21,925 nt of DNA from DATJUF01 sp035524095 (lineage in GTDB: Bacteria > Desulfobacterota > Binatia > Binatales > Binataceae). The position numbers and the translations under genes are program-made. This document shows, piece after piece, positions 15,604 to 21,925 of the stretch; the first letter of the stretch is position 1, and every line of letters begins with the position of its first letter. Location of the stretch: contig DATKPK010000251.1 in the NCBI GenBank assembly GCA_035524095.1, forward strand, positions 1-21,925, written 5' to 3'. The notes under the pieces are model-generated. The model was not told where the DNA came from. It made no database searches and saw only the letters and a list, made by a program, of their open reading frames with translations.

Positions 15604-16080
15604 ATGGAACGCCCAACCTGGGACCAGTACTTCATGACGATCACGCGGCAGGTCGCCGAGCGCTCGACCTGTCTGCGCGCCAAGGTTGGTGCGGTTATCG
15701 TCCGCGATCGCAGCATCCTCGCGACCGGCTATAACGGCTCGCCCGCCGGACTACCGCATTGCCTCGACGCCGGTTGCCTTATCTACGAATCGCGCACCCC
15801 AAATGGCGATATCGAGCAGAATTGCTACCGCACGATTCACGCCGAAATCAACGCCATCACCCAGGCCGCCCGTAACGGCAGTGCGATTCAGGACGCCGTT
15901 ATCTACGTCACTCACACGCCCTGTATCCATTGCATGAAAGTCCTGATCAACACCGGCATCCGCACTGTCTATTACGACCGCCCCTACAAGCTGGACACGG
16001 TCGCCGAACTTCTCAGCTACGCGAAAATCCAGCTCGTTCAGGTCATCCCTCCGCAAGAGAGTCACGGCAATGGCGTCTGA
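15604..16080 (+). CDS. dCMP deaminase
   Basis: This zinc enzyme converts dCMP to dUMP for thymidylate synthesis. From the ATG at 15604 it has 158 residues, with zinc and catalytic motifs HAEINAI (H79, E81) and PCIHC (C107, C110). The family pattern CLRAKVGAVIVRD, GYNGSPAGLPHC and the cysteine-containing insert before the HAE motif match ComEB-type dCMP deaminases better than cytidine or guanine deaminases. A TTG at 15589 would add five residues, but the ATG is preferred. It overlaps the HIT gene by 11 bases and lies 45 bases after the protease gene. Confidence 0.92.
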   Translation: MERPTWDQYFMTITRQVAERSTCLRAKVGAVIVRDRSILATGYNGSPAGLPHCLDAGCLIYESRTPNGDIEQNCYRTIHAEINAITQAARNGSAIQDAVIYVTHTPCIHCMKVLINTGIRTVYYDRPYKLDTVAELLSYAKIQLVQVIPPQESHGNGV

Positions 16081-16546
16081 TGCGATCCACCCGCGTCCCT
16101 GTGGTATTTGCAGGCTGATCGAGCGCGCCACGGCCCGCTTCGACGACTTCATCGCCGAACTTCCGCGCTCTTGGCTGATTCTCGGCGATGCGCAGTTCTA
16201 TCGCGGCTACACCGTTCTGCTCGCCAAGCGCCCCGTCAACGAAATCCACTTGATGCCCCGCGGAGAGGCGCACGAACTGCTCGACGAACTGATCGCTGTC
16301 GGCAAGGCGCTCAGCGCCGTGGTCCAGCCGCACAAGCTCAATTACGAATGTCTCGGCAATCAGGAACCGCACGTCCACTGGCACATCTTTCCGCGTTCCC
16401 TGGAAGACCCGATGCGGCTCGCGCCCGTATGGCTCCGTCCCGAGTCCGAACGCAAACTCGTTTTGCCCGACGATGATCGGCGTGCTCTCATCGTTTCATT
16501 ACGAAGCGAGCTCGCCCGCCTCATCCCCGCCGGCCGTTATAGCTGA
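16070..16546 (+). CDS. HIT-family nucleotide hydrolase
   Basis: Histidine-triad proteins hydrolyse or transfer nucleoside phosphates such as AMP conjugates and dinucleoside polyphosphates. The triad is HVHWHIFPR, with H101, H103 and H105 in the HxHxH pattern (158 residues). The upstream strand EIHLMPRGEAHELLDEL and the CGIC near the N-terminus (residues 11-14), often a partial zinc site in this family, fit. The long C-terminal part after the triad (LAPVWLRPESERKLVL) suggests a diadenosine polyphosphate hydrolase-like member, not the small Hint type. The ATG lies inside the end of the dCMP deaminase gene, so the two nucleotide enzymes are translationally coupled. Confidence 0.9.
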   Translation: MASDAIHPRPCGICRLIERATARFDDFIAELPRSWLILGDAQFYRGYTVLLAKRPVNEIHLMPRGEAHELLDELIAVGKALSAVVQPHKLNYECLGNQEPHVHWHIFPRSLEDPMRLAPVWLRPESERKLVLPDDDRRALIVSLRSELARLIPAGRYS

Positions 16547-16549
16547 TTG

Positions 16550-16903
16550 ATGCGGCTTCTGTTTGTTGCGGCTGCGCCAGCATCCTCCGGTGTTCATCCC
16601 AGACGATACGGCCATAAGCGAATCCGCTCATGCCTAATCGGCGCCGCCGCTTTGCTGATGCTCTCCGGATGTGCCCGCAAACCACTGCCCGAAGCTGGGA
16701 CTCCCACTGAACAACTTTACGCTCAGCGCTGCGGTACTTGTCATCGCGCCTATCAGCCTTCGACACTGACGCCTGCGATGTGGGAACTTCAGGTGGATGC
16801 GATGCAATTGAAGATCACCGCCGCCGGCATGCCGCCGCTATCTCCCGCCGACAAGCAAACGATCCTCACCTACCTCGAACGCAACGCCTCTCAGCCTCAA
16901 TAG
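16550..16903 (+). CDS. Lipoprotein c-type cytochrome, single haem
   Basis: The 117-residue product starts four bases after the HIT gene stop. A lipoprotein signal ends in LLMLSGC, with C41 as the lipidated cysteine; the basic residues before it (RRYGHKRIR) make an unusually long n-region. The mature part has one haem attachment site CGTCH at 61-65 and a probable axial methionine M94 in AAGMPPLSPADKQTILTYL. It resembles small electron-transfer cytochromes that monitor or feed terminal oxidases, but no oxidase gene is nearby. It should sit on the periplasmic face of a membrane. A TTG at 16547 adds one residue. Confidence 0.85.
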   Translation: MRLLFVAAAPASSGVHPRRYGHKRIRSCLIGAAALLMLSGCARKPLPEAGTPTEQLYAQRCGTCHRAYQPSTLTPAMWELQVDAMQLKITAAGMPPLSPADKQTILTYLERNASQPQ

Positions 16904-16935
16904 CCACTCGATGGACTGCTAGTTACTGGCTATTG
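16898..16935. terminator. Hairpin between convergent genes, possible bidirectional terminator
   Basis: CAATAGCCA at 16898-16906 is the exact reverse complement of TGGCTATTG at 16927-16935, giving a 9-bp stem with a 20-base loop. It spans the stop codons of the cytochrome gene and of the convergent DUF488 gene. It has no strong T tract, so its activity is uncertain. Confidence 0.35.
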
Positions 16936-17458
16936 GATTCACGGCAGCACGATACTCAATTATTCCGTTGCGCTCTGCAGCAAATGGCGTCAGACGATGG
17001 GGCGCGAGCTTACCGTCCGGCATGATATGCACAACCTCCCATCCGCGCACAGTCATATAGTCGGAAATGATCCGCCGATGGCACTGCCACCACAGTCCTT
17101 CCGAACACATGATCGCGCTCCGCTTCTCGCTCGCCTGATCGATCAGTTCAATCAGGGCAGCTTGGCCATCCGTGCCTGCGATATAATCGGCATACGCACG
17201 AAACGCCGAATGCTCCCACCCGTCATTAAACGATTCGCCAGCTAAACGACGGCGTCCGCCCAAGCCCTTCAGCCAACGGTATTCGATCCTATAGTGTTCC
17301 ACTGATTCTCGCAGTGTCGCTTGATTGAACTGCGGCCAGCGCTTCGACGACGGATACGATCGCACATCTGCTAGTAACGCAATTCGATGCTGTCCGAGTA
17401 ATCCGAGGAAATCTTCGATCGGATGCGTCGAATGGCCAATCGTATGCATCACCGCCAT
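16919..17458 (-). CDS. DUF488 family protein
   Basis: The 179-residue product carries the family motifs HTIGHSTHPIEDFLGLL at the start, LLADVRSYPSSKRWPQFN, and MCSEGLWWQCHRRIISDYM with GWEVVHIMPDGK near the end. DUF488 proteins are widespread and cytoplasmic, with conserved Cys, His and Arg residues suggesting a catalytic or metal site. No reaction is established. The ATG at 17458 follows a ribosome-binding site (CAGGAG, six bases before). It is read alone on the minus strand, converging with the cytochrome gene and lying 78 bases after the M16 gene stop. Confidence 0.88.
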   Translation of the reverse strand: MAVMHTIGHSTHPIEDFLGLLGQHRIALLADVRSYPSSKRWPQFNQATLRESVEHYRIEYRWLKGLGGRRRLAGESFNDGWEHSAFRAYADYIAGTDGQAALIELIDQASEKRSAIMCSEGLWWQCHRRIISDYMTVRGWEVVHIMPDGKLAPHRLTPFAAERNGIIEYRAAVNPIASN

Positions 17459-17536
17459 CCGTGCTCCTGAGCATCAACGAGTATAGCTATTCGGCAGATG
17501 CGCGCCGTAATGATTTCTGCCAATGCAACTAGCTAA

Positions 17537-18949
17537 TCATTGCGACGCGGTCTTCGCAGGCGGCTGCAGCGCCGCCACATCGATTTTCGCGACCCCTTGA
17601 TTCGCGACCGCCACCAGGTCGAGCGCGTCTGGATGCAGGTACTCCTGCGCCACTTTCTGCACGTCAGCCACCGTAATCGCCTGGATTATCCCAGGATAGC
17701 GATCTGCATAGTCGAGGCCAAGTCCGTAAATCTCAACCTGTAGTATGAAGTTGACGATCTCACTCTGCCGATCAATTTTCAGCGGAAAACTCCCGATTAA
17801 GAAACGTTTGGCTCCCTGCAGTTCCGCCGCCGTCACCGGCGTCTCCTGCATCTCGCGCATCTGCTGCAAAATGAGTTTCAGCGCTTCGTTCGCGCTCACA
17901 TTTTTGGTTTGCAACGAGATCAGAAACGCGCCCGGAAATTTCCCCGCCGCGAATTCACTATCGATACCGTACGCGAGTCCCGCCTTGCTGCGAACAACCT
18001 TCATCAAACGCGACGCAAACCCGCCGCCGCCCAGAATATAGTTCATCACCTGTAGCTTGTAGTAATCGGGATTCAGCCGCGCGACCCCGCCCGAGCCGAG
18101 TATCAAGGTCGCCTGCGCAACGTTGCGATCGATCAGTTGTGCATGAATCCCTCTCGCTACCGACGGCGCGGGCGGCACGGCTTGCGGCGGCACACTTCCC
18201 CTCAGTCCAGTGAATTCATGATTGAGTTCGTCGCGGACCGCATCCGCGTCAACGTCCCCGGCAACCGCGATTACCGCGCTCGCCATTTTGTATTGCGCAT
18301 GGTAAAACGCGTGCACATCAGCCGGCGTCAGTTTGCTTACCGACGCGCTCGTGCCTTCCACCTGATGACCATACGGCGTATCGCCGAACAGCGCCTTGGT
18401 CATCGCCAGATTTGCCGTATATTCGGGCTGCTCCTGCGCCGCACTGATCGCCGCAAGCTGCTCGCCCTGCTTGCGCTTGATATCTTCATCGCGCAGAGCG
18501 GGATCCTGGAGCGTCTGCGCCAACAGATGGAGCGTCTCGTGCTCGTATTTCTTGAGCGACGTGAACCTCGCTTCGCTGTAATCCCTGCTCGCACTGACGT
18601 CGACCGAGCTACCCATGAAATCAGTTTTCTGGTTGAACTCGGCACTGGTCAGCTTCGACGTCCCTTCCGTCAATGAGTTTGCCGTAAGCGCCGCTAGTCC
18701 TTCCTTTCCCGGAGGATCGCGCCGCGAACCCGCGTCGAAGGCGATCGCCGCCGTTACCATCGGCAGTTGATGCTGCTCCGAGACCAGCAGGATCGCACCG
18801 TTGTTGAGCGTCATCCGCTTGATTTCGAGCGCCCATGCGCGCGGCGCCGAAGTGACCGCTGTACTCACAGCGATCATCAAACCCACGGCTGCAATGACCG
18901 TTCGACGCAATACCGGCACCCGCTGATCCTTCTCCCCGGCCCTCCTCAT
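17537..18949 (-). CDS. M16-family peptidase subunit, non-catalytic
   Basis: This 470-residue exported protein is the inactive partner of an M16 (processing-peptidase-like) pair. A signal peptide covers about residues 1-40 and ends at RAWA. The zinc motif HxxEH is absent: the equivalent site reads GLAALTANSLTEGT where active members have HLxEHLxxxGT. It retains the substrate-binding arginine/tyrosine element VRSKAGLAYGI in the C-terminal half and the glycine-rich loop YILGGGGFASRL before it, as expected for the alpha-type subunit of the heterodimer. It overlaps the active subunit gene by four bases (ATGA), so the two are made together. Location is probably periplasmic. Confidence 0.92.
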   Translation of the reverse strand: MRRAGEKDQRVPVLRRTVIAAVGLMIAVSTAVTSAPRAWALEIKRMTLNNGAILLVSEQHQLPMVTAAIAFDAGSRRDPPGKEGLAALTANSLTEGTSKLTSAEFNQKTDFMGSSVDVSASRDYSEARFTSLKKYEHETLHLLAQTLQDPALRDEDIKRKQGEQLAAISAAQEQPEYTANLAMTKALFGDTPYGHQVEGTSASVSKLTPADVHAFYHAQYKMASAVIAVAGDVDADAVRDELNHEFTGLRGSVPPQAVPPAPSVARGIHAQLIDRNVAQATLILGSGGVARLNPDYYKLQVMNYILGGGGFASRLMKVVRSKAGLAYGIDSEFAAGKFPGAFLISLQTKNVSANEALKLILQQMREMQETPVTAAELQGAKRFLIGSFPLKIDRQSEIVNFILQVEIYGLGLDYADRYPGIIQAITVADVQKVAQEYLHPDALDLVAVANQGVAKIDVAALQPPAKTASQ

Positions 18950-20376
18950 GGCAGCACCTCAGATAGCTCCGAGCCTGCCAGCGGGGACGCATGACGTATC
19001 GGTCCGCCCATTCCCTCTTCTTGATGCGGCAGCACGCCGGTCGGGACCAGCACACCAATCGTGCAATTGCTCTTGATTAAATAGGTCTTCGTCACGCGCT
19101 GTACGTCTGCCGCCGTCACCTTGTCGATATTCGGGATGTATTCATCGATCATGCGATAGTTGCCAAGCATCTGGTAAAGGCCGAGGAGCATCGCTTCCTG
19201 AAAAACCGAATCCTGCCCGTAAACAAAGCTCGCCTGCTCCAGGTTCTTGGCCTTTTGCAACTCCTCCGCACCGACCGGCGTGGATGCCAACGCCGCGATC
19301 TGCTTGTCGAATTCCGCAAGCGCGTCGTCGGTTTTGATTCCCGGCCGCAGTTGCGCCGATATCTCAAACAGTCCCGGATCGAAGGACGTCATGTCATAGT
19401 CGGCGCCCGCATCGACCACCATCTGCTTGTCCACCACGAGGTCGCGGTACAGCCGCGAGCTCTTGCCGTCCGACAGTATTTCCGATGCGATTTCCAGTGC
19501 GTATGCATCACGCGGATTGGTGAAGTTCGGCACGTGATACGCCTCGATGACCGCCGGCAGATTCGCCGCATGATGCAGCTCCACTCGCCGTTCGCCTTCC
19601 TGCGGCGGTTCGACTTCCGTCACCAGCGGCGCTTTGGGGCCATTCGTAACCCCGCCGAACGCCTCGGTAATCTGCTTCATGACAGTGTCACCGTCGATAT
19701 CGCCAACCACCACGACGATCGCGTTGCGTGGCGAATAATGAATCGCATGGTAGGCCAGCGCGTCCTCGAGCGTCAGCCCCTGCACATCGTGCATCCAGCC
19801 GATCACCGGCCAATGATACGGATGGGCCACGAACGCCGCCGCCTCGACCTGTTCTTCAAGCGCGTCCTCGGGATTATCCTCGGTCCGCATCCGCCGCTCT
19901 TCCATCACCACAGCCTTTTCCGAATCGAAGCCCTTCGGATCGAAATTCGCCATGCGATCGGCTTCGAGCGAAATCGGCACCGTCAGATGGTCGTGGTTAA
20001 TGACCTCAAAATAATCCGTGTAATCGGCGGTGGTGAACGCGTTATCCTCGCCGCCGTTCTCCGCGATAATGTTCGAGAACTCTTCCGGCGCGAGCTTCTT
20101 CGTCCCGCGGAACATCAGATGCTCGCATAGATGCGACAGGCCGGTCTTGCCAAACTGCTCATTACGTGAACCGACATGATAGAAGACGTTGAGGGTCGCC
20201 ACCGGCGACTTGTGATTCTCCAGCACAATCACCTGCAATCCGTTCGACAGCATTTGATACTTTACGGCGTCTGCGATTCCAGCCTGCGCGCTCGCACTGA
20301 TACCAAGCCAAATCAGCGCGGCAGCGGCCAGGATGCAACTCAGCCGTCGGCGACAGCATAGATTTCTAATCAACAT
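18946..20376 (-). CDS. M16-family zinc peptidase subunit, catalytic
   Basis: This 476-residue exported peptidase has a signal peptide (residues 1-32, ending ISASAQA). The inverted zinc motif is HLCEH at 82-86 (GLSHLCEHLMFRGTKKL), and the distal glutamate is E159 or E160 in VVMEERRMR. The two-domain M16 layout is complete, with the glycine-poor loop EILSDGKSSRLYRDLV in the second half. It should degrade or process peptides in the periplasm together with the non-catalytic subunit encoded directly after it. The ATG at 20376 lies about five bases after the predicted transcription start, so the leader is very short. No Shine-Dalgarno sequence is seen. Confidence 0.93.
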   Translation of the reverse strand: MLIRNLCCRRRLSCILAAAALIWLGISASAQAGIADAVKYQMLSNGLQVIVLENHKSPVATLNVFYHVGSRNEQFGKTGLSHLCEHLMFRGTKKLAPEEFSNIIAENGGEDNAFTTADYTDYFEVINHDHLTVPISLEADRMANFDPKGFDSEKAVVMEERRMRTEDNPEDALEEQVEAAAFVAHPYHWPVIGWMHDVQGLTLEDALAYHAIHYSPRNAIVVVVGDIDGDTVMKQITEAFGGVTNGPKAPLVTEVEPPQEGERRVELHHAANLPAVIEAYHVPNFTNPRDAYALEIASEILSDGKSSRLYRDLVVDKQMVVDAGADYDMTSFDPGLFEISAQLRPGIKTDDALAEFDKQIAALASTPVGAEELQKAKNLEQASFVYGQDSVFQEAMLLGLYQMLGNYRMIDEYIPNIDKVTAADVQRVTKTYLIKSNCTIGVLVPTGVLPHQEEGMGGPIRHASPLAGSELSEVLP

Positions 20377-20728
20377 GGGTGTGAAATACTTAAGTCAGCC
20401 GTCTCGCACAGTGTCAAGCACGCCCATTCGCCACTACCCTGCCACTATTGCGCGGTCACTCAGCTTGGCCGGAGTAGTCTTTATTCTTCTCGCCGTGAAC
20501 GGCAGAGCCGCGCCAGGCGCCGAGACTCCCAAGGCTCGGCCTGCTCTATCCTCTGAGATATGGCCGACGTTTCAACACGATCGTGGCCATACTGGCCAGA
20601 GCCAGTTCGATACTCACGCTAATCCTGTTCATTCGAATGCGAATCAGATTGCTTCGGACTATCGATCAACTCTTGAGGGCGACCGAGGCAAAGCCGCTCA
20701 TCATTTTCTCGAGACCAGTCTGATTTGA
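20375..20728 (+). pseudogene. N-terminal fragment of an exported beta-propeller (PQQ-like repeat) protein
   Basis: A signal-peptide-like segment (LSLAGVVFILLAVNGRAAPG) is followed by WPTFQHDRGHTGQSQF. This closely resembles the opening of exported PQQ/WD-like repeat proteins, whose first blade usually reads WxxFxHDxxHTG and continues into LKW repeats. Here the homology stops after about 17 residues, the frame ends at 20728, and the convergent phosphoesterase gene begins three bases later. So the rest of the gene is missing. The ATG at 20375 is the likely upper limit for the start, and a GTG at 20411 is also in frame. It overlaps the M16 promoter region. It could still give a short exported peptide, but a decayed or truncated gene is more likely. 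Confidence 0.5.
20388..20417 (-). promoter_or_regulatory. Promoter of the M16 peptidase operon
   Basis: On the minus strand a perfect -35 box TTGACA (plus 20412-20417) is followed after 18 bases by TTAAGT (plus 20388-20393), a moderate -10 box. Transcription would start near 20381, only about five bases before the ATG at 20376. Confidence 0.5.
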
Positions 20729-20730
20729 AC

Positions 20731-21897
20731 TCAATTGGCGAAGTTGAATGCGTTCGCCAGGTCCGAAACGTTCGCGTCGCGAGTGGTGAGTGGCGGCAAG
20801 CCGAAACGCTCTTCAATGAATTTAACTACCGATACGAAGTCTGCCTGATCGTGAAGGATGTAGCCCTGCTTGGCGAACGGGCTTACCACCAGTAGCGGCA
20901 CACGGAATCCCAGGCCGACGGAGTCAATCTCTGGCGGCGCTACATGGTCATACCAGCCGCCGAAATCATCCCAGGTGATGAAGACCACGGTACTCGGCCA
21001 GTAGGAACTGCCGATCAGCGCCTGTAACTGTTGCAGCGTCCACTGCATGCCGGCCCGCACGCTGTATGGGGGATGTTCGCTAAATTGATAGGGCGCGATG
21101 AGCCAGCTAACTGCGGGCAGATTTCCGCTTGCGACATCTTTTACAAATTGCTGGTATGGCACCACTTTCCGCCAATCTGAGCCATTGCGAATATGCCCGA
21201 TCGCATCGAGTGCCGACCATTGGTATCCGGCGGTCTCGCTTGATGGCGCATAGTATTTCCACGACACTCCCGCCGCGTCGAGTTCATCGGGGATGGTCTT
21301 AACATCAAAACAGGGCTCCGCTGAGAAACGAAACCCAAACTCGATGATATCGACTTCCTCCGTAAAACCGGCGTCGCAACCCCAGCCTTCACCGCTCGAC
21401 GGATTAGGCAGATTATTGGGATTATCGGCTGCCCCGGTAAAGGCGCCCACTGTTAGCAAGTGATTCGGGAATGAAGGCCCGAGCGTCGAACTGAAGAAAT
21501 TATCCGCGAGCACATATTCGCTGGCGAGATTCCAGTAGCCCGCAAGGTCGTCTTGATCGTATTGCTGGTAACTGGGCAGACCCGTGGCGTTACCGAAGGC
21601 AAAGTTATCCATCCGGCCGTGATCGTAGGCCTGCCATGCGCACGCTTGCGAATGGCAGATGTCAGGTTGTGCGTCGGGCGCGTGCGCCAGGTGAATTGTT
21701 CGGCCGCGATAGAGTCCCTCAGTTACGCCATTACCGCCGGGAAACTGGCCGAAGTAGTTATCGTAGGTGTGATTTTCTTTGACGATGAAGATGATGTGCT
21801 GGACCTGTTGAATCCCCTGCGCCAGCGCCGGCAAGGCCATGCCCGCTAATAGCAAGACGCCCGCGAAAACGTTCCACACTGCTGCGCACAATCGCAT
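20731..21897 (-). CDS. Exported phosphoesterase (phospholipase C / acid phosphatase family)
   Basis: The 388-residue product belongs to the phosphoesterase family of bacterial phospholipases C and AcpA-type acid phosphatases. A signal peptide covers residues 1-26 (ending ALPALA). Catalytic and metal-site motifs are IIFIVKENHTYDNYFGQF (E41-N42 region), TLGPSFPNHLL, SEHPPYSV, and FITWDDFGGWYDHVAPP, followed by GFRVPLLVVSPFAKQG. It should act in the periplasm or outside the cell on phosphate esters; whether the substrate is a phospholipid is not clear from sequence. The ATG is 28 bases from the window edge, so its promoter is not visible. It converges on the beta-propeller fragment. Confidence 0.92.
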   Translation of the reverse strand: MRLCAAVWNVFAGVLLLAGMALPALAQGIQQVQHIIFIVKENHTYDNYFGQFPGGNGVTEGLYRGRTIHLAHAPDAQPDICHSQACAWQAYDHGRMDNFAFGNATGLPSYQQYDQDDLAGYWNLASEYVLADNFFSSTLGPSFPNHLLTVGAFTGAADNPNNLPNPSSGEGWGCDAGFTEEVDIIEFGFRFSAEPCFDVKTIPDELDAAGVSWKYYAPSSETAGYQWSALDAIGHIRNGSDWRKVVPYQQFVKDVASGNLPAVSWLIAPYQFSEHPPYSVRAGMQWTLQQLQALIGSSYWPSTVVFITWDDFGGWYDHVAPPEIDSVGLGFRVPLLVVSPFAKQGYILHDQADFVSVVKFIEERFGLPPLTTRDANVSDLANAFNFAN

Positions 21898-21925
21898 CGG
21901 CTTAATCCGCGGCCAGTGGGATCGA

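Noticed and set aside
15111..15734. Plus-strand open frame of 207 codons across the protease and dCMP deaminase genes
   Set aside because: It overlaps two confidently assigned genes in another frame and has Arg/Pro-rich shadow composition.
19255..20130. Long plus-strand open frame of 291 codons
   Set aside because: It lies wholly antisense to the catalytic M16 gene, is rich in Arg and His as expected for a GC-rich shadow frame, and shows no family motif.

Overview
The window looks like part of a chromosome from a GC-rich, Gram-negative, free-living bacterium. It encodes a lipoprotein cytochrome, exported M16 peptidases and a Fur-box-linked bacterioferritin pair. A soil deltaproteobacterial or Binatota-like lineage would fit, but this is a guess from gene style and not from a marker gene. 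The sequence splits into two unlike halves at a tRNA-Gly(CCC) gene at 9824-9895, minus strand.

Left half (1 to about 9820) is accessory DNA, almost all read leftward, and I interpret it as a genomic island anchored in the tRNA gene. From left to right it holds: a gene-poor edge with imperfect 24-bp tandem repeats; a frameshifted gene of an uncharacterised family (362-1242); a frameshifted DUF3800 gene (1289-2399); a type IV AbiE toxin-antitoxin pair whose toxin gene has lost its frame (2577-4224) and whose promoter carries palindromes; a sensorless sigma-54 activator (4385-5356); a 575-bp stretch without a supportable gene but with two adjacent palindromes; a two-gene operon of a nuclease-like/TPR protein and an ImmA/IrrE metallopeptidase (5942-8808) with an extended -10 promoter; and a deleted excisionase/tyrosine-integrase remnant (9125-9884) that runs into the tRNA gene. 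The nuclease-TPR plus peptidase pair is the best candidate for an undescribed defence system.

Right half (9900-21925) is ordinary, tightly packed chromosome with intact reading frames: a DHA2-type drug efflux transporter; a bfd-bfr iron-storage operon under a Fur-like box, in which the bacterioferritin lacks a ferroxidase histidine; a compact plus-strand run (12619-16903) of a conserved unknown protein, a SAM hydrolase, a site-2 protease, a dCMP deaminase, a HIT hydrolase and a lipoprotein cytochrome c; then minus-strand genes for a DUF488 protein, an M16 peptidase heterodimer and an exported phosphoesterase. A truncated beta-propeller-type gene fragment lies between the last two.

At least five single-base frameshifts fall in the first 3.5 kb of the island, and none is apparent in the twelve complete genes of the right half. 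That contrast favours decay of island cargo over uniform sequencing error.
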